The position numbers were made by a program, and so were the translations under genes. Positions 1 to 21,097 of a stretch of DNA of 64,000 nucleotides are shown piece after piece. Numbering within the stretch: the stretch's first letter is position 1; each line of letters starts with the position of its first letter. The DNA is from Xestospongia bergquistia (taxonomy: Eukaryota; Porifera; Demospongiae; Haplosclerida; Petrosiidae): positions 2,299,001 to 2,363,000 of the forward strand of contig OZ014415.1 of the NCBI GenBank assembly GCA_963965975.1, written 5' to 3'. The notes beneath the pieces were generated by a model. The model made no database searches and was not told where the DNA came from. It was given only the letters and a program-made list of their open reading frames with translations.

Positions 1-2101
1 TAATAGTGCACAGAATTCAATGATATATCACTGATATTTTTTAAGTGATTCAGATAGTTACTGAATATCCTTAATTATTTGTGTCACCTGTGCAATAATG
101 TAAGGATAATGTAATTGTCATCCCTACTATCTATTTTGGATTCTTTGTATTGAACAGATATTACATTTACTTTATTTTTTAGAAAATGCCTTCATTTGTT
201 TTACTTTATTTTTAGAAAATTATTTTAATTTACTTGCATATATTAAGTTATATGTATTTTGGTGTCCTTTATAATTTACTACATTTCCTTGTTGGCTGAG
301 TATGAAGGTTCAATGCTGATATATAGCACAATTTTAATTTATTTGCCAAATTATTTTTAAGATAGACATTTTCTACCTAGATTGTAGCATGTAGAAGGTA
401 ATCATAGACTATTTTGAGCCATTTGCTATATTCATGTATATATATATACAGGTGCTTTTTTATTCCATTCAATGTTTTATGTGACTATCAAGAGCAACTA
501 ATGAAATAAAGTAACTGTTATTGTTACCATTTCAAGTTGAACATGATTTATTAAGAGAATTTACTGTAACTCAAGAAAACCTTTTTATTAAAGAGCTCTT
601 GTTTCTGCCAACTCTTAACAACTATTTGCTTCTGCTTAGTACAAAATATTAAGACTGCTATTATCTCAAATGTCTTTGTAGGGTTGGCCCACTTCATAAT
701 CACACAACAAAGATAGTGTTCATTATATTAATGTTAATTTCTACGTATGTGTCCCAGTATAAGGTTAGGATTTTTTAAAGTTGGGGATTAGCAATCACTC
801 AACATTATACATCAACAATTAACTAGACTATAGCAATAGTTGGGGGAAGGGGCTTAGCATCTCTTAATAGGTCTGAACCAGCCACATGCAATTTCTACCT
901 CAATGTGACCTATTATTTTAACTCGAGTTTTACATTAAGGTAGTCTTGTCCAAATACCTACTCTACATATGTAGGAGAGCAGGTGAGAACAAGACTAGTA
1001 GCAATTATCTAAACTAAGATGATATTTCCATACACTTTCTGTTGAACAAAGTTGGCATTAATACCAAACTAAGTACCATGATTACATATTGTAGATATAA
1101 ATCTACACTATAATGCTCAATATATTATAGTGACCTGGTATATGTTATATGTTTTATATCAATGACTTACAATATAGTAAGAAAAGCACTCAAGACACAA
1201 AGGACTAGCAGTAGAAACGTTCCCAACGATGTTCCAACCTAAAAAATAATCAAAATCATATTACTTTAATTAGTTTATTAACGCATACTTCAAAACAAAA
1301 GAACACTTGTTAGCTATATATAATTTATGGAGCACTGTCAGTAACCCTGATTATCTGATTTTAAGCAGATCGCTACACGCATGCGCAAATCATTCAACTA
1401 GCAGGTCATCCACCCACGTATTTAATTACAGGACTACTGCTCTAATAAATTTTGGGAAGTTATCGTGACAGCCAGTCAAAGAAACCCTTTATAATATTGT
1501 TATAATGGTAGGTAGTTTAGGTTATGTCGCTAACAGTTTGACTTAGGAAAGTTCTAAGTAACTATAAAATAAAGCTGACATGTATCTTTACCTACAGGAC
1601 AATACATCCTACACTGATAGCATTTTGTCATATTGAGTTTAAATCTATCAATGTAATATATATATACACAATACAATTCGGTTGATCTGATATGACACTT
1701 TAATTTGTTCACTTGTGATTTTAATTTTTACCCTCTTCAAGTTATTTGAGCTTTTACTTAATAACAATTGTAATGTAAGACATAGTACTAGTAATAATTC
1801 TTGGTTCTTATTTATTATGTCTCATTTTAATGTCATTATGATGTGCTTTATATATATTAGCATGTAGTAATAACATTGAGTTTTTCAACAATATTTCTCT
1901 AATAATTATAACCATGGCAAAGTTATTACTAAAAATGTTCATAATAATAATATTTTTCAAGTCAACTATTACCAGAATCTTGTAAGTATAGTTTATTTTT
2001 ATGTTCTTTTTATTTTAATTCCATGAGGTTCCACTTCAACAGAATATCTATGTGTATTCAAAAGAGTTCATAATATATATTATTCCATTAATAGTACTTA
2101 C
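1..2101. other. AT-rich stretch with no supported gene
   Basis: I see no convincing gene here. The only exon-like item is on the minus strand at 1171-1238. It is bounded by a TTTTTTAG acceptor and a GTAAGTC donor and reads as a short hydrophobic segment (GTFLLLVLCVLSAFLTIL). It could be a transmembrane or C-terminal exon of a minus-strand gene, perhaps the one leaving the exon at 2102-2334, but the reading phase does not link the two, so it is not called as a gene. Confidence 0.4.
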
Positions 2102-2334
2102 AAGTTGTTAAAATGGCCAATCTCTTTGTGTTGCCATAAATCCCTCATTTTAGCTGTAGACTACTTGAAAAGACTGAAGTCTAATATAATTTTATGTGAT
2201 ACACTATCTTGTGGTAGTATTATCAGTGAGTACAAGGATTTATCATATGAATATATACTGTCATTTATAGTATTATAAAGTCCTACTGCTTTAGATCCAT
2301 CTTCAAGATCTTTAGACCAAATCTGGTATGTCTT
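2102..2334 (-). pseudogene. GH27 alpha-galactosidase-like C-terminal exon with in-frame stop
   Basis: A minus-strand exon runs from a TATTTAAG acceptor to a GTAAGTAC donor. It reads KTYQIWSKDLEDGSKAVGLYN, then KIILDFSLFK, then, in the same frame, MRDLWQHKEIGHFNN. The pairing of an xxWxKxLxDGSxAVGLxN strand with VRDLWxHKxLGxF is what I know from the C-terminal beta domain of GH27 alpha-galactosidases and N-acetylgalactosaminidases, which remove terminal alpha-galactosyl groups in the lysosome or outside the cell. A TAG at 2161-2163 separates the two motifs without a frame change. The catalytic barrel exons were not recognised between here and the plus-strand gene at 4221. An exon at about 2396-2465, ending at a GTAAGG donor, could precede it in phase 0. 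Most likely a gene remnant; an assembly error at the stop is possible. Confidence 0.5.
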
Positions 2335-2465
2335 CTTAAATAGAAACAATTTAAATAAACATAGAGTGCTAGTAATGAATAAAGCCTTACTTCTTTGTAG
2401 GTACCAGTGTTGTCATAACACACACACCTATTGCTACTAAAAGTGGAGCTACCAATATACACCAT

Positions 2466-4220
2466 ATATTATACTTAATATCTCATTGAGGTTAGCATTG
2501 TTATAGAAATATTTGTAGCTAGTTTCATATTGACTGTTAAAATTCATGCTTTTGTCATTTTAATTATATGCTAGAAAAATACATAATTTATTGTCTATCT
2601 ACTTTAGTGTATATCACCACTAATACTTCTATTATAAGTAAGTCATAAGTCTATATGTTAATGATGAACCCTATATGTCCTTTATAAAGGTATTTTCATA
2701 ACCATCTCCTCAATTCATCAATCCAACTTATACAATAGTTCAGTTACTACATTTGAGAGTATACGAAATCCTACTACATTCTGCACTATATCATGATCAG
2801 ATTACCTTAAAATTTATTTTAGACAGACGACTTTGTTTAACAATTATACTAGTTATGAACATTCTATTCATCATGTTAATTTTAAACACTTTTCCTCATG
2901 TTTAGTGGTAGTACTGGTGCTTTATAATTGTTATATCAATAACATACTATGGTAATTATTTCATGTCTGTTCTTTATTTTATAAAGTCATCTTCCCTCTC
3001 AAAGTTAAACAATATGAGAACAAAAAGAAATATATCCACCTAATTTTATTACTGACTTGTATAATAATATTTGTACACTGCATTCCTTGTTCCTAAACTA
3101 AGATTTCTCATACCAATTCCAGGAGTATTGCTAGCACTCTTAGTTCCAAACTGGGGCTCTTTGCCTTCTTAATTTGTTTTGTTATCCACAAAATGTAGAC
3201 ATGGTGTCAAAAATTAAGAACATTTTTGAGATGTTTACATGTTATATAGCATCAGTTCTAGCAACAGTGTGTTTAGGCTCGGTACTGCAGAGTGAATGAT
3301 TCTTTCATAATATCTTATTATCTTGTATTCGGCATAGTTATTTGATGTGATTATGTAGTCTCTACAACAGATCGAGAGTTGTATGTAAATACTCAAATAC
3401 AATATCAATCACAGGGTCATTTACCTAATGACACATCTCAGTATGTTCCAATGAAATATCAGCAGTGTATATATTTATCTAAGACCAGTTATTATTGTAA
3501 TGGCAGGGTTCTATTCTAGTATAATGTTAACCTTTGTGATTAGGTAACTAGAGAATACCACAGCTAAAATTATGTCTTGATTTAATTTTCAACATCATTG
3601 TCACAGAACATTTTCAAGGGAAATGACAAGTTAACAATTTAATAAGTACTTCTAAAACATAATTGTACTTAAAAGTTTTACAATTTTCTAATATTGTCAT
3701 TATGACTAGTGCAAAGTGATAGGTGGACATGAGTCAGAATCAACTTACTTACAACTAACTATAATCATGTACTGTTTATATATTATAGATACCAAACATA
3801 TGTTTTTCTTGTGTACAACATAAACCTACATATAATATTTTATTTACTTAAATATGGAATTTGTTTGCTTTCATTGAATCTTATTATGAGCAAACAATTC
3901 AACTAAGATGCACATTTATGTAATTGCATAGCTTGATAAAAGCTATAGTCACTTTGATAAGTCAGTATAATATATTTTACATAATTTAAGGATTCATTAC
4001 AATAGAGTGTCTAGTTAGTGAGCAGTAAAGAAAAGACATGTTGCTACAATAAATACACAATTATAATAGTCTACATTCACAGTTTCAATGTTCAGTAGAA
4101 AATAAACTTACAATAGTCAACTTTATTTCACTTGATAGCCCTTACTGCCCTGACAATATTATATTAGCTCCACCTAATATTATTGTCATCTACACCCACT
4201 CCATATGTTACTTCCATAAG
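2466..4220. other. AT-rich intergenic DNA, no gene seen
   Basis: I find no open frame with recognisable motifs. A minus-strand stretch near 3050-3170 stays open for about 35 codons but has no family signature. The last 100 bases presumably hold the promoter and leader of the GPCR gene; no clear TATA box is visible. Confidence 0.4.
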
Positions 4221-7188
4221 ATGATGGCTTACACCTACAATGGTACAGAATATGGAGAACAAGTTGGAACTCTCCACAAAACTCTCTTTATACTTATCTG
4301 GTCAATAGCTGTATTACTGAATGCTACAAGTAGTATTCTCTTATGTCAAGTAGCTCGAGGAAGGCCCTCGTGGGCAAACATACTCATACTCGCCATAGCC
4401 CTGAACAACATGTGTATATTAGTACTGGGTATAACACCTGGAATAGTATCACTGTTTGTCTTCAATATGTTGTATAACATCCAAGGATTATGTTATTATC
4501 AGAGTATGATACTGAATGCTTTGATTCTATTATCATTTTTCATAGTGGCTCTTGTATCTATAGATCAATATTTGGCAATATCTCATCCATTTATGTATAG
4601 TACAAAACTAGTGCGAGATCAGAAACGAGCGATGAAAATAATTGTTTCAATTCTCTTACTTGTCATTATTAGTTGTATCACTATAACTATATTACCTATA
4701 GCAACATTAGCTGATAATGGTCCCCTTGTGCCTCCGATATTCTGTTATTATGGTATCAAGTCAAAGAAACCACAGAACATTATTATATCCTCTATTAATA
4801 TTGCTGTAATGATCTTGATAAGTTTAGTTGTGATCTTCTGTGATGTCTGTATTGGTATTGGACTATATAACTCACGTCAACATTCTAATATGAAGAGGAA
4901 TGCTCAAGCTACTGGTCACAAGAGACATGATCATCAACATACCAATTTAGCTAAACTTGCTGTAGTAGTTGCTATTGTGTTTTTGACTTGCAATTTGCCC
5001 TTTGTAGTATGTAACCTCCATCCTTATATACATACATAGATACATACATACATACAACCATCTGTGTCTAGTCCTTCTTCTAGATTCATCAATACATCTG
5101 TCTTTTAATTCATCCATTCACCTATTCATCTTTTAATCTATCTTTATCTGTCTATTCATATGCCATCCATTCATCTATTCATTTTTATCCTTACAGGTTG
5201 TAAACATTTTACATTTATTGACAGTCTACATTGATCACAATGTAGATTATCTATCACTCTGTATGTTACTCTTAAACACACTCCTCAGTCCATTCATGTT
5301 TATTTTCATTCGAGCATCAGTGAGAATAGCATATAAAGAAGCTGCCAAAACACTTTTCAAATGGCTACAATGTGGTTTTATATTTCATTCTGGTATGTCT
5401 AATTTAATATCAACTAATGATTATTATTATTGGTACACTTAAATTACATGAATATATATACTAATTTATACACTTAATAAAAGAGAGTGCAGTACTTATT
5501 CTAATAGTATGTGTTTACTTAGAATTAGTAATACATTAACTATTTATAGTTTCACTATCTTGTTATTTTTTTATTAAATTAAAACAGTAACTCTATGATA
5601 TTATTTTGTGATTATTTTAGTACAAGTTAGGATATAAAAACAGGAAATGATATGATGTTATTGCTTAATTTCAGTTAGTAAATTTCTCAGAAATATTATC
5701 TTTACTACAAATTTGTGATGACTATTGAGCAATAGAGTACAATATGTCAACAAGTGATGTCATTGATTACCATATAAGGTTAATGGTATTTGAAGTTATG
5801 TAAGGAAATTAGAAATGGTAGTAATGTTGTCGTGGTGATTAATGTACTTGATGAAACTTGTACATATAGGATAGTTGTGATAGTTACAAGACTATCATAG
5901 CAATGGGAAATGTTTAAACTTACCTATAGACAAATCCCTAACATTGTTTACAAAGAAGTTGATTTCCTACAAATCTAGAACTGTTATACATTACATCATA
6001 TACAATCAGCATATCATTAAAACTAATTAACAACATTATAGTAAGAACTATATATTATATGTGACTGTTCCTAAGAATGTCTTCTCCACATTTCAGATAA
6101 TGTAAAAGGTTTATCTCACAAAGGTGTAGCCACAAGTCAAAACCCAAGACAAACAAATGAATTAGGTAAGTGACTTATAACAGGTGAAGTCAGTGAAGCC
6201 ATTAAAAAGGTAGACAACCATTCACTACTAGCAATTAGCATAAGACATAGAACTTAACCAGAAAACTTACACTATATATTGTGGTCAATTATTGATTATC
6301 TATCCACCTGTACAGTCATGTCAACAACACCTTTACGCATGACTATGTACATGTACTCACAACATTGTCCCTAAGGGTAAGTTAATGACATTAATGATTG
6401 AATACCAGAGTAGATTGTATGGGTGTGGCATTTAATCAGCATGTCTACAATTTACAGCTGCATGAAATAACTAAGTCTCTTGTAACTATTACACTAATTA
6501 TGCAATTGATTTTATGATAAAATCATGATTGTACTTCAATTGAAGACACCTAACATTTTATAATTTCATGCGATTTTCTATTCTTTTAGTTACACACTAT
6601 CATACAACTAATACTAACTTACCAGAGCAACGTAGTGGTAACTTACCAGAGCAATGCGGTGCTATTATTCAGACACCTTATAAACAGCAAAACATATCAA
6701 ACACAAGTCAAGGTAGTCAACGTAAAATATCTTCTATTGATGATGTATCTGGTGAAGTGGCTTCTCATGTTACTGATCCTTCAACACCATACCATAAAGA
6801 TATAGTATTAGTCAATGTCATTGCATTAAATGAGCAACCGGTTACTGAGTGTCTTGTGAATGAAAATGACCAACTTGTTACTTCAATGCCACAATTATCT
6901 ACTGTCAAACCTGATGTTATTCCATTAAATCTATCTGATACTGTCTGCCATACTGAAGCAACAGAGAAGACTAACAGCTTTGTTTTCTATTCATTACGCA
7001 GGAGTTCACCAAAGTACCTTCCCAGCTCAACTCTAGTCCAAAATAGTACATGCATTCGGAATCCTCTTTTAGAAATAGCTGAGAATGATAGGGAAGTAGT
7101 ACAGAGTGGATGGGAAAATACAGCTAAGAGAATAGATCCTATTACAATAAGTCCCATTGTGTGTGTTGCTGAAGTTCATTCTGCCTAA
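4221..7188 (+). CDS. rhodopsin-like (class A) G protein-coupled receptor, four exons
   Basis: Exons 4221-5006, 5197-5392, 6097-6165 and 6590-7188 join in phase with GTATGT or GTAAGT donors and pyrimidine-rich AG acceptors, giving 549 aa. The first ATG of an ATGATG pair is used. Seven hydrophobic helices are visible: about 20-45, 52-75, 90-113, 138-162, 187-213, 243-270 and 279-300. Class A landmarks are present in variant form: DQY at 115-117 for DRY, C91 in helix 3 and C175 in loop 2 for the usual disulphide, CNLP at 257-260 for CWxP, and NTLLSPFMF at 289-297 for NPxxY. N7 is a possible glycosylation site. Exon 1 ends inside helix 6, so the intron splits the helical bundle. The cytoplasmic tail is long (about 240 aa), polar, and contains two NLPEQ repeats near its middle. 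It should be a plasma-membrane receptor; the ligand cannot be read from sequence. It may belong to a sponge-specific class A expansion. Confidence 0.85.
5028..5190 (+). repeat. CATA / TCCATTCATC simple repeats in GPCR intron 1
   Basis: The intron between helix-6 coding parts is filled by runs of CATACATA followed by degenerate TCCATTCATC-like units. It still keeps a normal acceptor (CCTTACAG) directly before the second exon. Confidence 0.8.
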
Positions 7189-7379
7189 TTATTATATATG
7201 TTGCTGGCAATATCACTTAATTAACTGACTGCTTTAAATTTATAATATTAATAATTATAATAATAACTTCAATTAATGATAATATTAATAAAATAATAAA
7301 ATAAATGTATTAAGTGAAAATTTGTATTAAGTTTCAAAACAACCAAGGTTACTAATAAATAAATATATAACGCTATAGT

Positions 7380-8062
7380 TTAAGAGCTACAGGTTTTCTT
7401 GTTGACATAAGTTTCCATTGCTTTCTGAGCATTGTTTAATTGATCGTAAAGCCTGAGTTTAGTTTTCAGACTAGAGAAAGCATCATCAAGTAAAGTGCAT
7501 GAAAATCCTCCTGTAACAACTTGATCAATCTAACAAAATGAGAGAGAATAGGATCAAATATTGCCAATTGTACAATATTAATTAATATGCTGATATATTT
7601 AATATAATTATAATATAATCATTTCTATGATTCTATGCCAGTATTATTGAATGTTGCAACATACCCATTCGCAAGAATCCACAATCACTTGATCGATAAT
7701 GATTTTAAAACCATTTAAATGTTGACGATAACTACTTGTAGGATTAGCTGTTGTTAAATTTACAATTTTATCCCTGATGTCCTTCAGAGTAACAATTTTG
7801 TCCAGTATAGTCCACAGAAGACTGCTATCATTAGTATCAATATTCGTAGTATTTGGCATAGGCATCAAGTCATGCTATAGAAAAGAAATAGAAAATTTAA
7901 TAATTAGAAAATATCATTGTATTGTCTCACACTCACCAATAAGAGCTTATCCACTGCTGTGCTGTATAGTACATTTTTTGCTAAGTCACTTGAACCATGA
8001 GTCTGTTGAACTAATGCAGCACTCACAAACATAATTCCAGCCAATAGAAATGACATTGCCAT
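7380..8062 (-). CDS. small secreted helical protein (161 aa), paralogue of the plus-strand gene at 8874
   Basis: Minus-strand exons 7937-8062, 7665-7874 and 7380-7529 (42, 70 and 49 codons, both introns phase 0) have good GT/AG ends. The product begins MAMSFLLAGIMFVSA and has a likely signal cleavage after QTHG near residue 23. The mature part is about 138 aa with three cysteines and looks mainly helical. Exon 2 ends in DQVIVDSCEW at the intron; the divergent neighbour ends its exon 2 in NQVINDTCDW. A TATATAAAAG box at 8128-8137 lies about 70 bases upstream of the start. I do not recognise the family. The size and shape suggest a secreted cytokine-like or venom-like helical protein, but that is only a resemblance in size and has no motif support. 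Confidence 0.75.
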
Positions 8063-8873
8063 TCTCTAAATTAAAGTTGTATGATATGATACCTCCTTAA
8101 GACTTGTTGTCTGTTGAGTACGTACCGCTTTTATATATACTGCAGTAATCAGTAATTGTAGGATTTCAATTGTTTTGACAAAAAATTGGTTACCTAGCAA
8201 CCAATTGATTTTTTCCCCCTTAGTTCCCATGCGCATTTCTCGCATACCATACAAATGTTGACAGCTCGATTAGTAATATAGGCAAATAAAAATAAATTAA
8301 TTTATACCCAAAGATACTATACTATTATTAATAATAGATTTTAGTAAGTGCATGATATGATTAAATTATCTATATAGCTATACAATGTCAAGTTTCACTC
8401 CTTGTCTCCTTCTATCTCACTCTTTTAACTTTTCTTATCTTAGAAAACTCTACTAGTATTATCTAAACTTCCAATGTGCATCTGTATGTTTTCTTAATCT
8501 TCTAGTTATTCTGTGTATACTAATAGCTCACATTGCAAAGAGCATATGATGGAGGTACGCTTTCAATGCAATGTCAACTGTCATGGTGTGTGGATGACAT
8601 ATAAACAACCAATATTACAAGTAAAATTGCGCTGATGTACTATTTTGTTTGTACAAGACAGTAATTATAGAAACAGTTTTACTCCAGAAAAATTCTTCAT
8701 CCGTTGCTAGGAGATAGGGAAGCCATAAAAATCTTGTGGCGTCACACGCAACACCTGTCCTATATATAAACAAGCAACGAGTGAATGTATGGTATCACTT
8801 TATCTTAACTGCAAGAATACAGCTATCTCGACACTTCATTTTTAAACCATCAATAATACAGGTTCTGAAAAAA
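8063..8873. promoter_or_regulatory. shared divergent promoter region between two paralogues
   Basis: The 811 bases separate the starts of two head-to-head paralogous genes. Each side has its own TATA box: TATATAAAAG on the minus strand at 8128-8137 and TATATATAAA on the plus strand at 8761-8770. The plus-side leader (8771-8873) has an upstream in-frame ATG at 8736 that lies before the TATA box, so it should not be the start. Co-regulation of the pair is inference. Confidence 0.6.
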
Positions 8874-9685
8874 ATGGCTGGAAAAACTACTGGTGTTGCT
8901 GTCCTATTGCTCTTTTTGATGGGGACCACTGTCCACTATGGAAAAGCTATTCCTACTGTACATAATATTCCTGATTATTGGGAATTCTATTTTGGTGTAA
9001 AAATACTGAAAGACGTTTCTGTAAGTTACTTAGTCATGTCATTATTTATATCATATGTCTCTTATTATCTAGAAAGTGGTTTTGTTTATTCATGATTTTC
9101 CTGCTATTAAAACCTCAAAAACACGTGAAGCTGTTCGTCCAGTATGTCCTCTACTCGATCGCTACTTGGAAATTAGGGATTATGTTATTAATGGGAATCC
9201 TGCAAATGAAACTGAAATTAAAGCAGCTGAAATTATTCTTAATCAAGTCATTAACGATACTTGTGATTGGGTAAGTAGACTATAATATATAAAAAGCTAA
9301 ATCCCTTCAGTCTATTATTTTTCCAGCTGTCAAATGTTTTAATTTGTATATGTTTATGCATCATTTCTCTTTATCATTTTTACTACAGATTGCAACACTT
9401 AATGGTATGTCGTCATTTCACTGTTCATCCAATGAACTTGTACCACTTCAATCATTGTGTATTGAATTGAATATCTACGACACAATTGAGGACCTTGACA
9501 TACCACTTTTGCCAACATATGGAAAAGGTAAATCTGGAGAATTACTTTATGTGAGAGACAGGAAGAATTGGGTCGCTGATAGATTTAGTGATAAAAATGA
9601 AACTGTTATTGACAATGCTCTTAACATCATTAATAAACATGGTCATTACAATTGTAGTCAACAAGGAACAACTGTCACTTGCTAA
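8874..9685 (+). CDS. small secreted helical protein (213 aa), paralogue of the minus-strand gene at 8062
   Basis: Exons 8874-9020, 9073-9270 and 9389-9685 (49, 66 and 98 codons plus stop, both introns phase 0) use GTAAGT donors and CTAG or ACAG acceptors. The first intron is only 52 bases. The protein starts MAGKTTGVAVLLLFLMG, with a signal peptide ending near residue 25 (HYGKA). Exon 2 carries CPLLDRYLEIRDYVING and ends NQVINDTCDW at the intron, mirroring the divergent gene. The C-terminal exon is longer than in the paralogue and ends NCSQQGTTVTC. Six cysteines remain in the mature chain, and sites such as NET and NDT may be glycosylated. The ATG at 8874 is preferred to 8736 because a TATA box (8761-8770) lies between them. 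Family and function are unknown. Confidence 0.8.
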
Positions 9686-10014
9686 TCTGAAGAGAACTTA
9701 TACTCATTATTCTTGATTTAAAAATATATATATTATTTATATTATCCCATTATTAGTTAACAATTATCAATAATAGTTTTGTTAAATTTTTCTACGCTAT
9801 ATCTATTTTAATGTTAATTAATACACAATAAATTAAACTATAATAATTATTGAAACCAAATAATAACTATACAAAGTGGATAATAAAATATTTAGTGAGA
9901 ATTAAAATGATTTGACAAATTAATACAATTTGGTTAAAATCAATAACATCATTGACAATAAGAAGTGGTATTAAGCATTGAGTACATCATCATACAAAAT
10001 TATTATAACTACTA
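9686..10014. other. convergent intergenic spacer
   Basis: AT-rich sequence between the stop of the plus-strand secreted gene and the stop of the minus-strand INPP4-like gene. It contains AATAAA-like signals (near 9828 on the plus strand) suitable for 3' ends of both. Nothing else is seen. Confidence 0.6.
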
Positions 10015-19439
<9,425 letters not shown>

Positions 19440-20944
19440 CTATAACAAGAGAGAGAAATGTATCAAGGCACTGCATTGTTATTAAACTTATAATACAAAT
19501 ATAGTCTAGCTATTTCTATAGTTAGTTATAAGACAATCAAATGAAGAAAAAAAGTTTTTCTTTACAGAGAAGTCTTCCAGGTTATATAACAAATATAGTG
19601 AGAGCAACTCCATACCTTGATAGTTAATGCTCAGCAGACATTACATTAGCGCAACAAGCAAGCAAGCAAGGATGGTAACATCAACTGACTGAATAATTAA
19701 TTAGATATATTTTGTGATGACCACAGATAAGGGATATAATTTAAATATACATGATAAGGTATGCCACTTAACTATAATATTAATAGTTTGTTTTGATAAA
19801 TGATCATGTGATGTTGTTAAATTTTCACTACCAAAGTGGAATTTAAAGTCCATGAATATAAGAATTAATCATTAATATATGTTTTAACAAGGAGAAGATG
19901 TGGCCTTAGCTGTAGTCCAACAAATCAGTCCTGGTAGGACATTATTTCTAAGTAGGGAACCAAATCTCTGTTTAGTTTCATGATGGCTCATCTATCATTA
20001 CCAGGAGGTAAGTATATTGTATCCATACATATAGCATATTTGTTGTCACAAATTATGTGTGGTTATATTAACTGACAGATTTGATTAAACATATGACATA
20101 TATTATACTGATATAAACTAATTTTAAACTATTAAAATTACAATTGACAACAATACCTCATATTTTATCTAATATAAAATTTGTTGTCAATAGGATGTGT
20201 TAACAATATAGTAACTATTGAATACAGACTATCTGTTCTCTACAAACATTCTCAAACATTCAATAAAGACAATCACCTCTCCCACTAACTGTGATCAATA
20301 CATTGCTTTGTGGGAGATAGTGGTAGTGTAAGTAAAATGATATTATAATATAATAGTTTTCATTCTTCTATTAGTATAACAAACATATAGTAAAAGAGAT
20401 GGAATATAACATACAAGATTTTCCCTTACTCTGTGACAGGTGAGTCTGTTAGCTTAACAGATATCAACAGATAGATTTGATAGAGGATATTACAGTTATT
20501 ATAATACTATTCATTAAATTCAAACAATTAAAACATTTTGATGATATCACAACATAAACAATCCCAGACTATCATCAATAGGATATGTAGTAACAAACTA
20601 CATGTTCTCTACAAACATTCCCAAACATTCAATAAAAGCAGTCTCCTCTCCCACTAAGTGTGATCAATACATTGGTTTGTGGGAGGAAGTGATCAAAAGC
20701 TATGGGACAATGTATCAAAAGAAAGGTTTAAAGACTATCATATCTTTTGGCATTAACTGTCTGATAGTGGGTAATGTTAATGAAGGAAAGGATGATAAAT
20801 AGATGTCTAAAGAATGTAGCCTATTTCTACATTGTGACACAACAAGGTAACCTATAATACAACAATCTATGACATCATTGACTATATATGGTTGGGACCA
20901 TTCACAGACTATTGACCAAAAGAGGTTGTTAAGCAATCTTTGTA
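19440..20944. other. spacer block shared with the F and H genes
   Basis: From about 19690 to 20800 this stretch is a diverged copy of 31225-32300 and 36640-37715. Landmarks common to all three are AGTTTGTTTTGATAAATGAT, then an ATGATGGCTCATCTATCA exon-like segment followed by GTAAGTAT (19982 on), then sequence around TGTGATCAATACATTG (20288 and 20660). The TGTGATCAATACATTG element occurs twice here, about 370 bases apart, each after a CTACAAACATTC-like box. I cannot show that any of it is coding. Confidence 0.6.
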
Positions 20945-21060
20945 GTAACCTTTGATTCAGTAAAGTCAGATCACCTTCTCTTCTAAAAACATTCTTAAAC
21001 CTTCAAAGAAATAGCTTAAGTGTCAACATTTATGTCCACACAACAACACACAGTATAAAA
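20945..21060 (+). promoter_or_regulatory. type I array promoter (gene A)
   Basis: GTAACCTTTGATTCA at 20945, then AAAAACATTCTTAAACCTTC near 20985, then CACACAGTATAAAACCATT with the TATA box at 21054-21060, 38 bases before the ATG. The same order recurs before the genes starting at 22994, 32846 and 38260, and looser versions of the first two boxes lie upstream of other types. A functional role is inferred from conservation and spacing. Confidence 0.6.
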
Positions 21061-21097
21061 CCATTGATCACAGAGCTATGACCACAGAATAAGTAAT

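Noticed and set aside
3040-3170. Minus-strand stretch open for about 35 codons (NTPGIGMRNLSLGTRNAVYK)
   Set aside because: No splice sites in phase with the GH27-like exon and no family I recognise.
8736-8873. Longer start for the 213-aa secreted protein
   Set aside because: The ATG at 8736 precedes the TATA box at 8761, and the later ATG opens a proper signal peptide.
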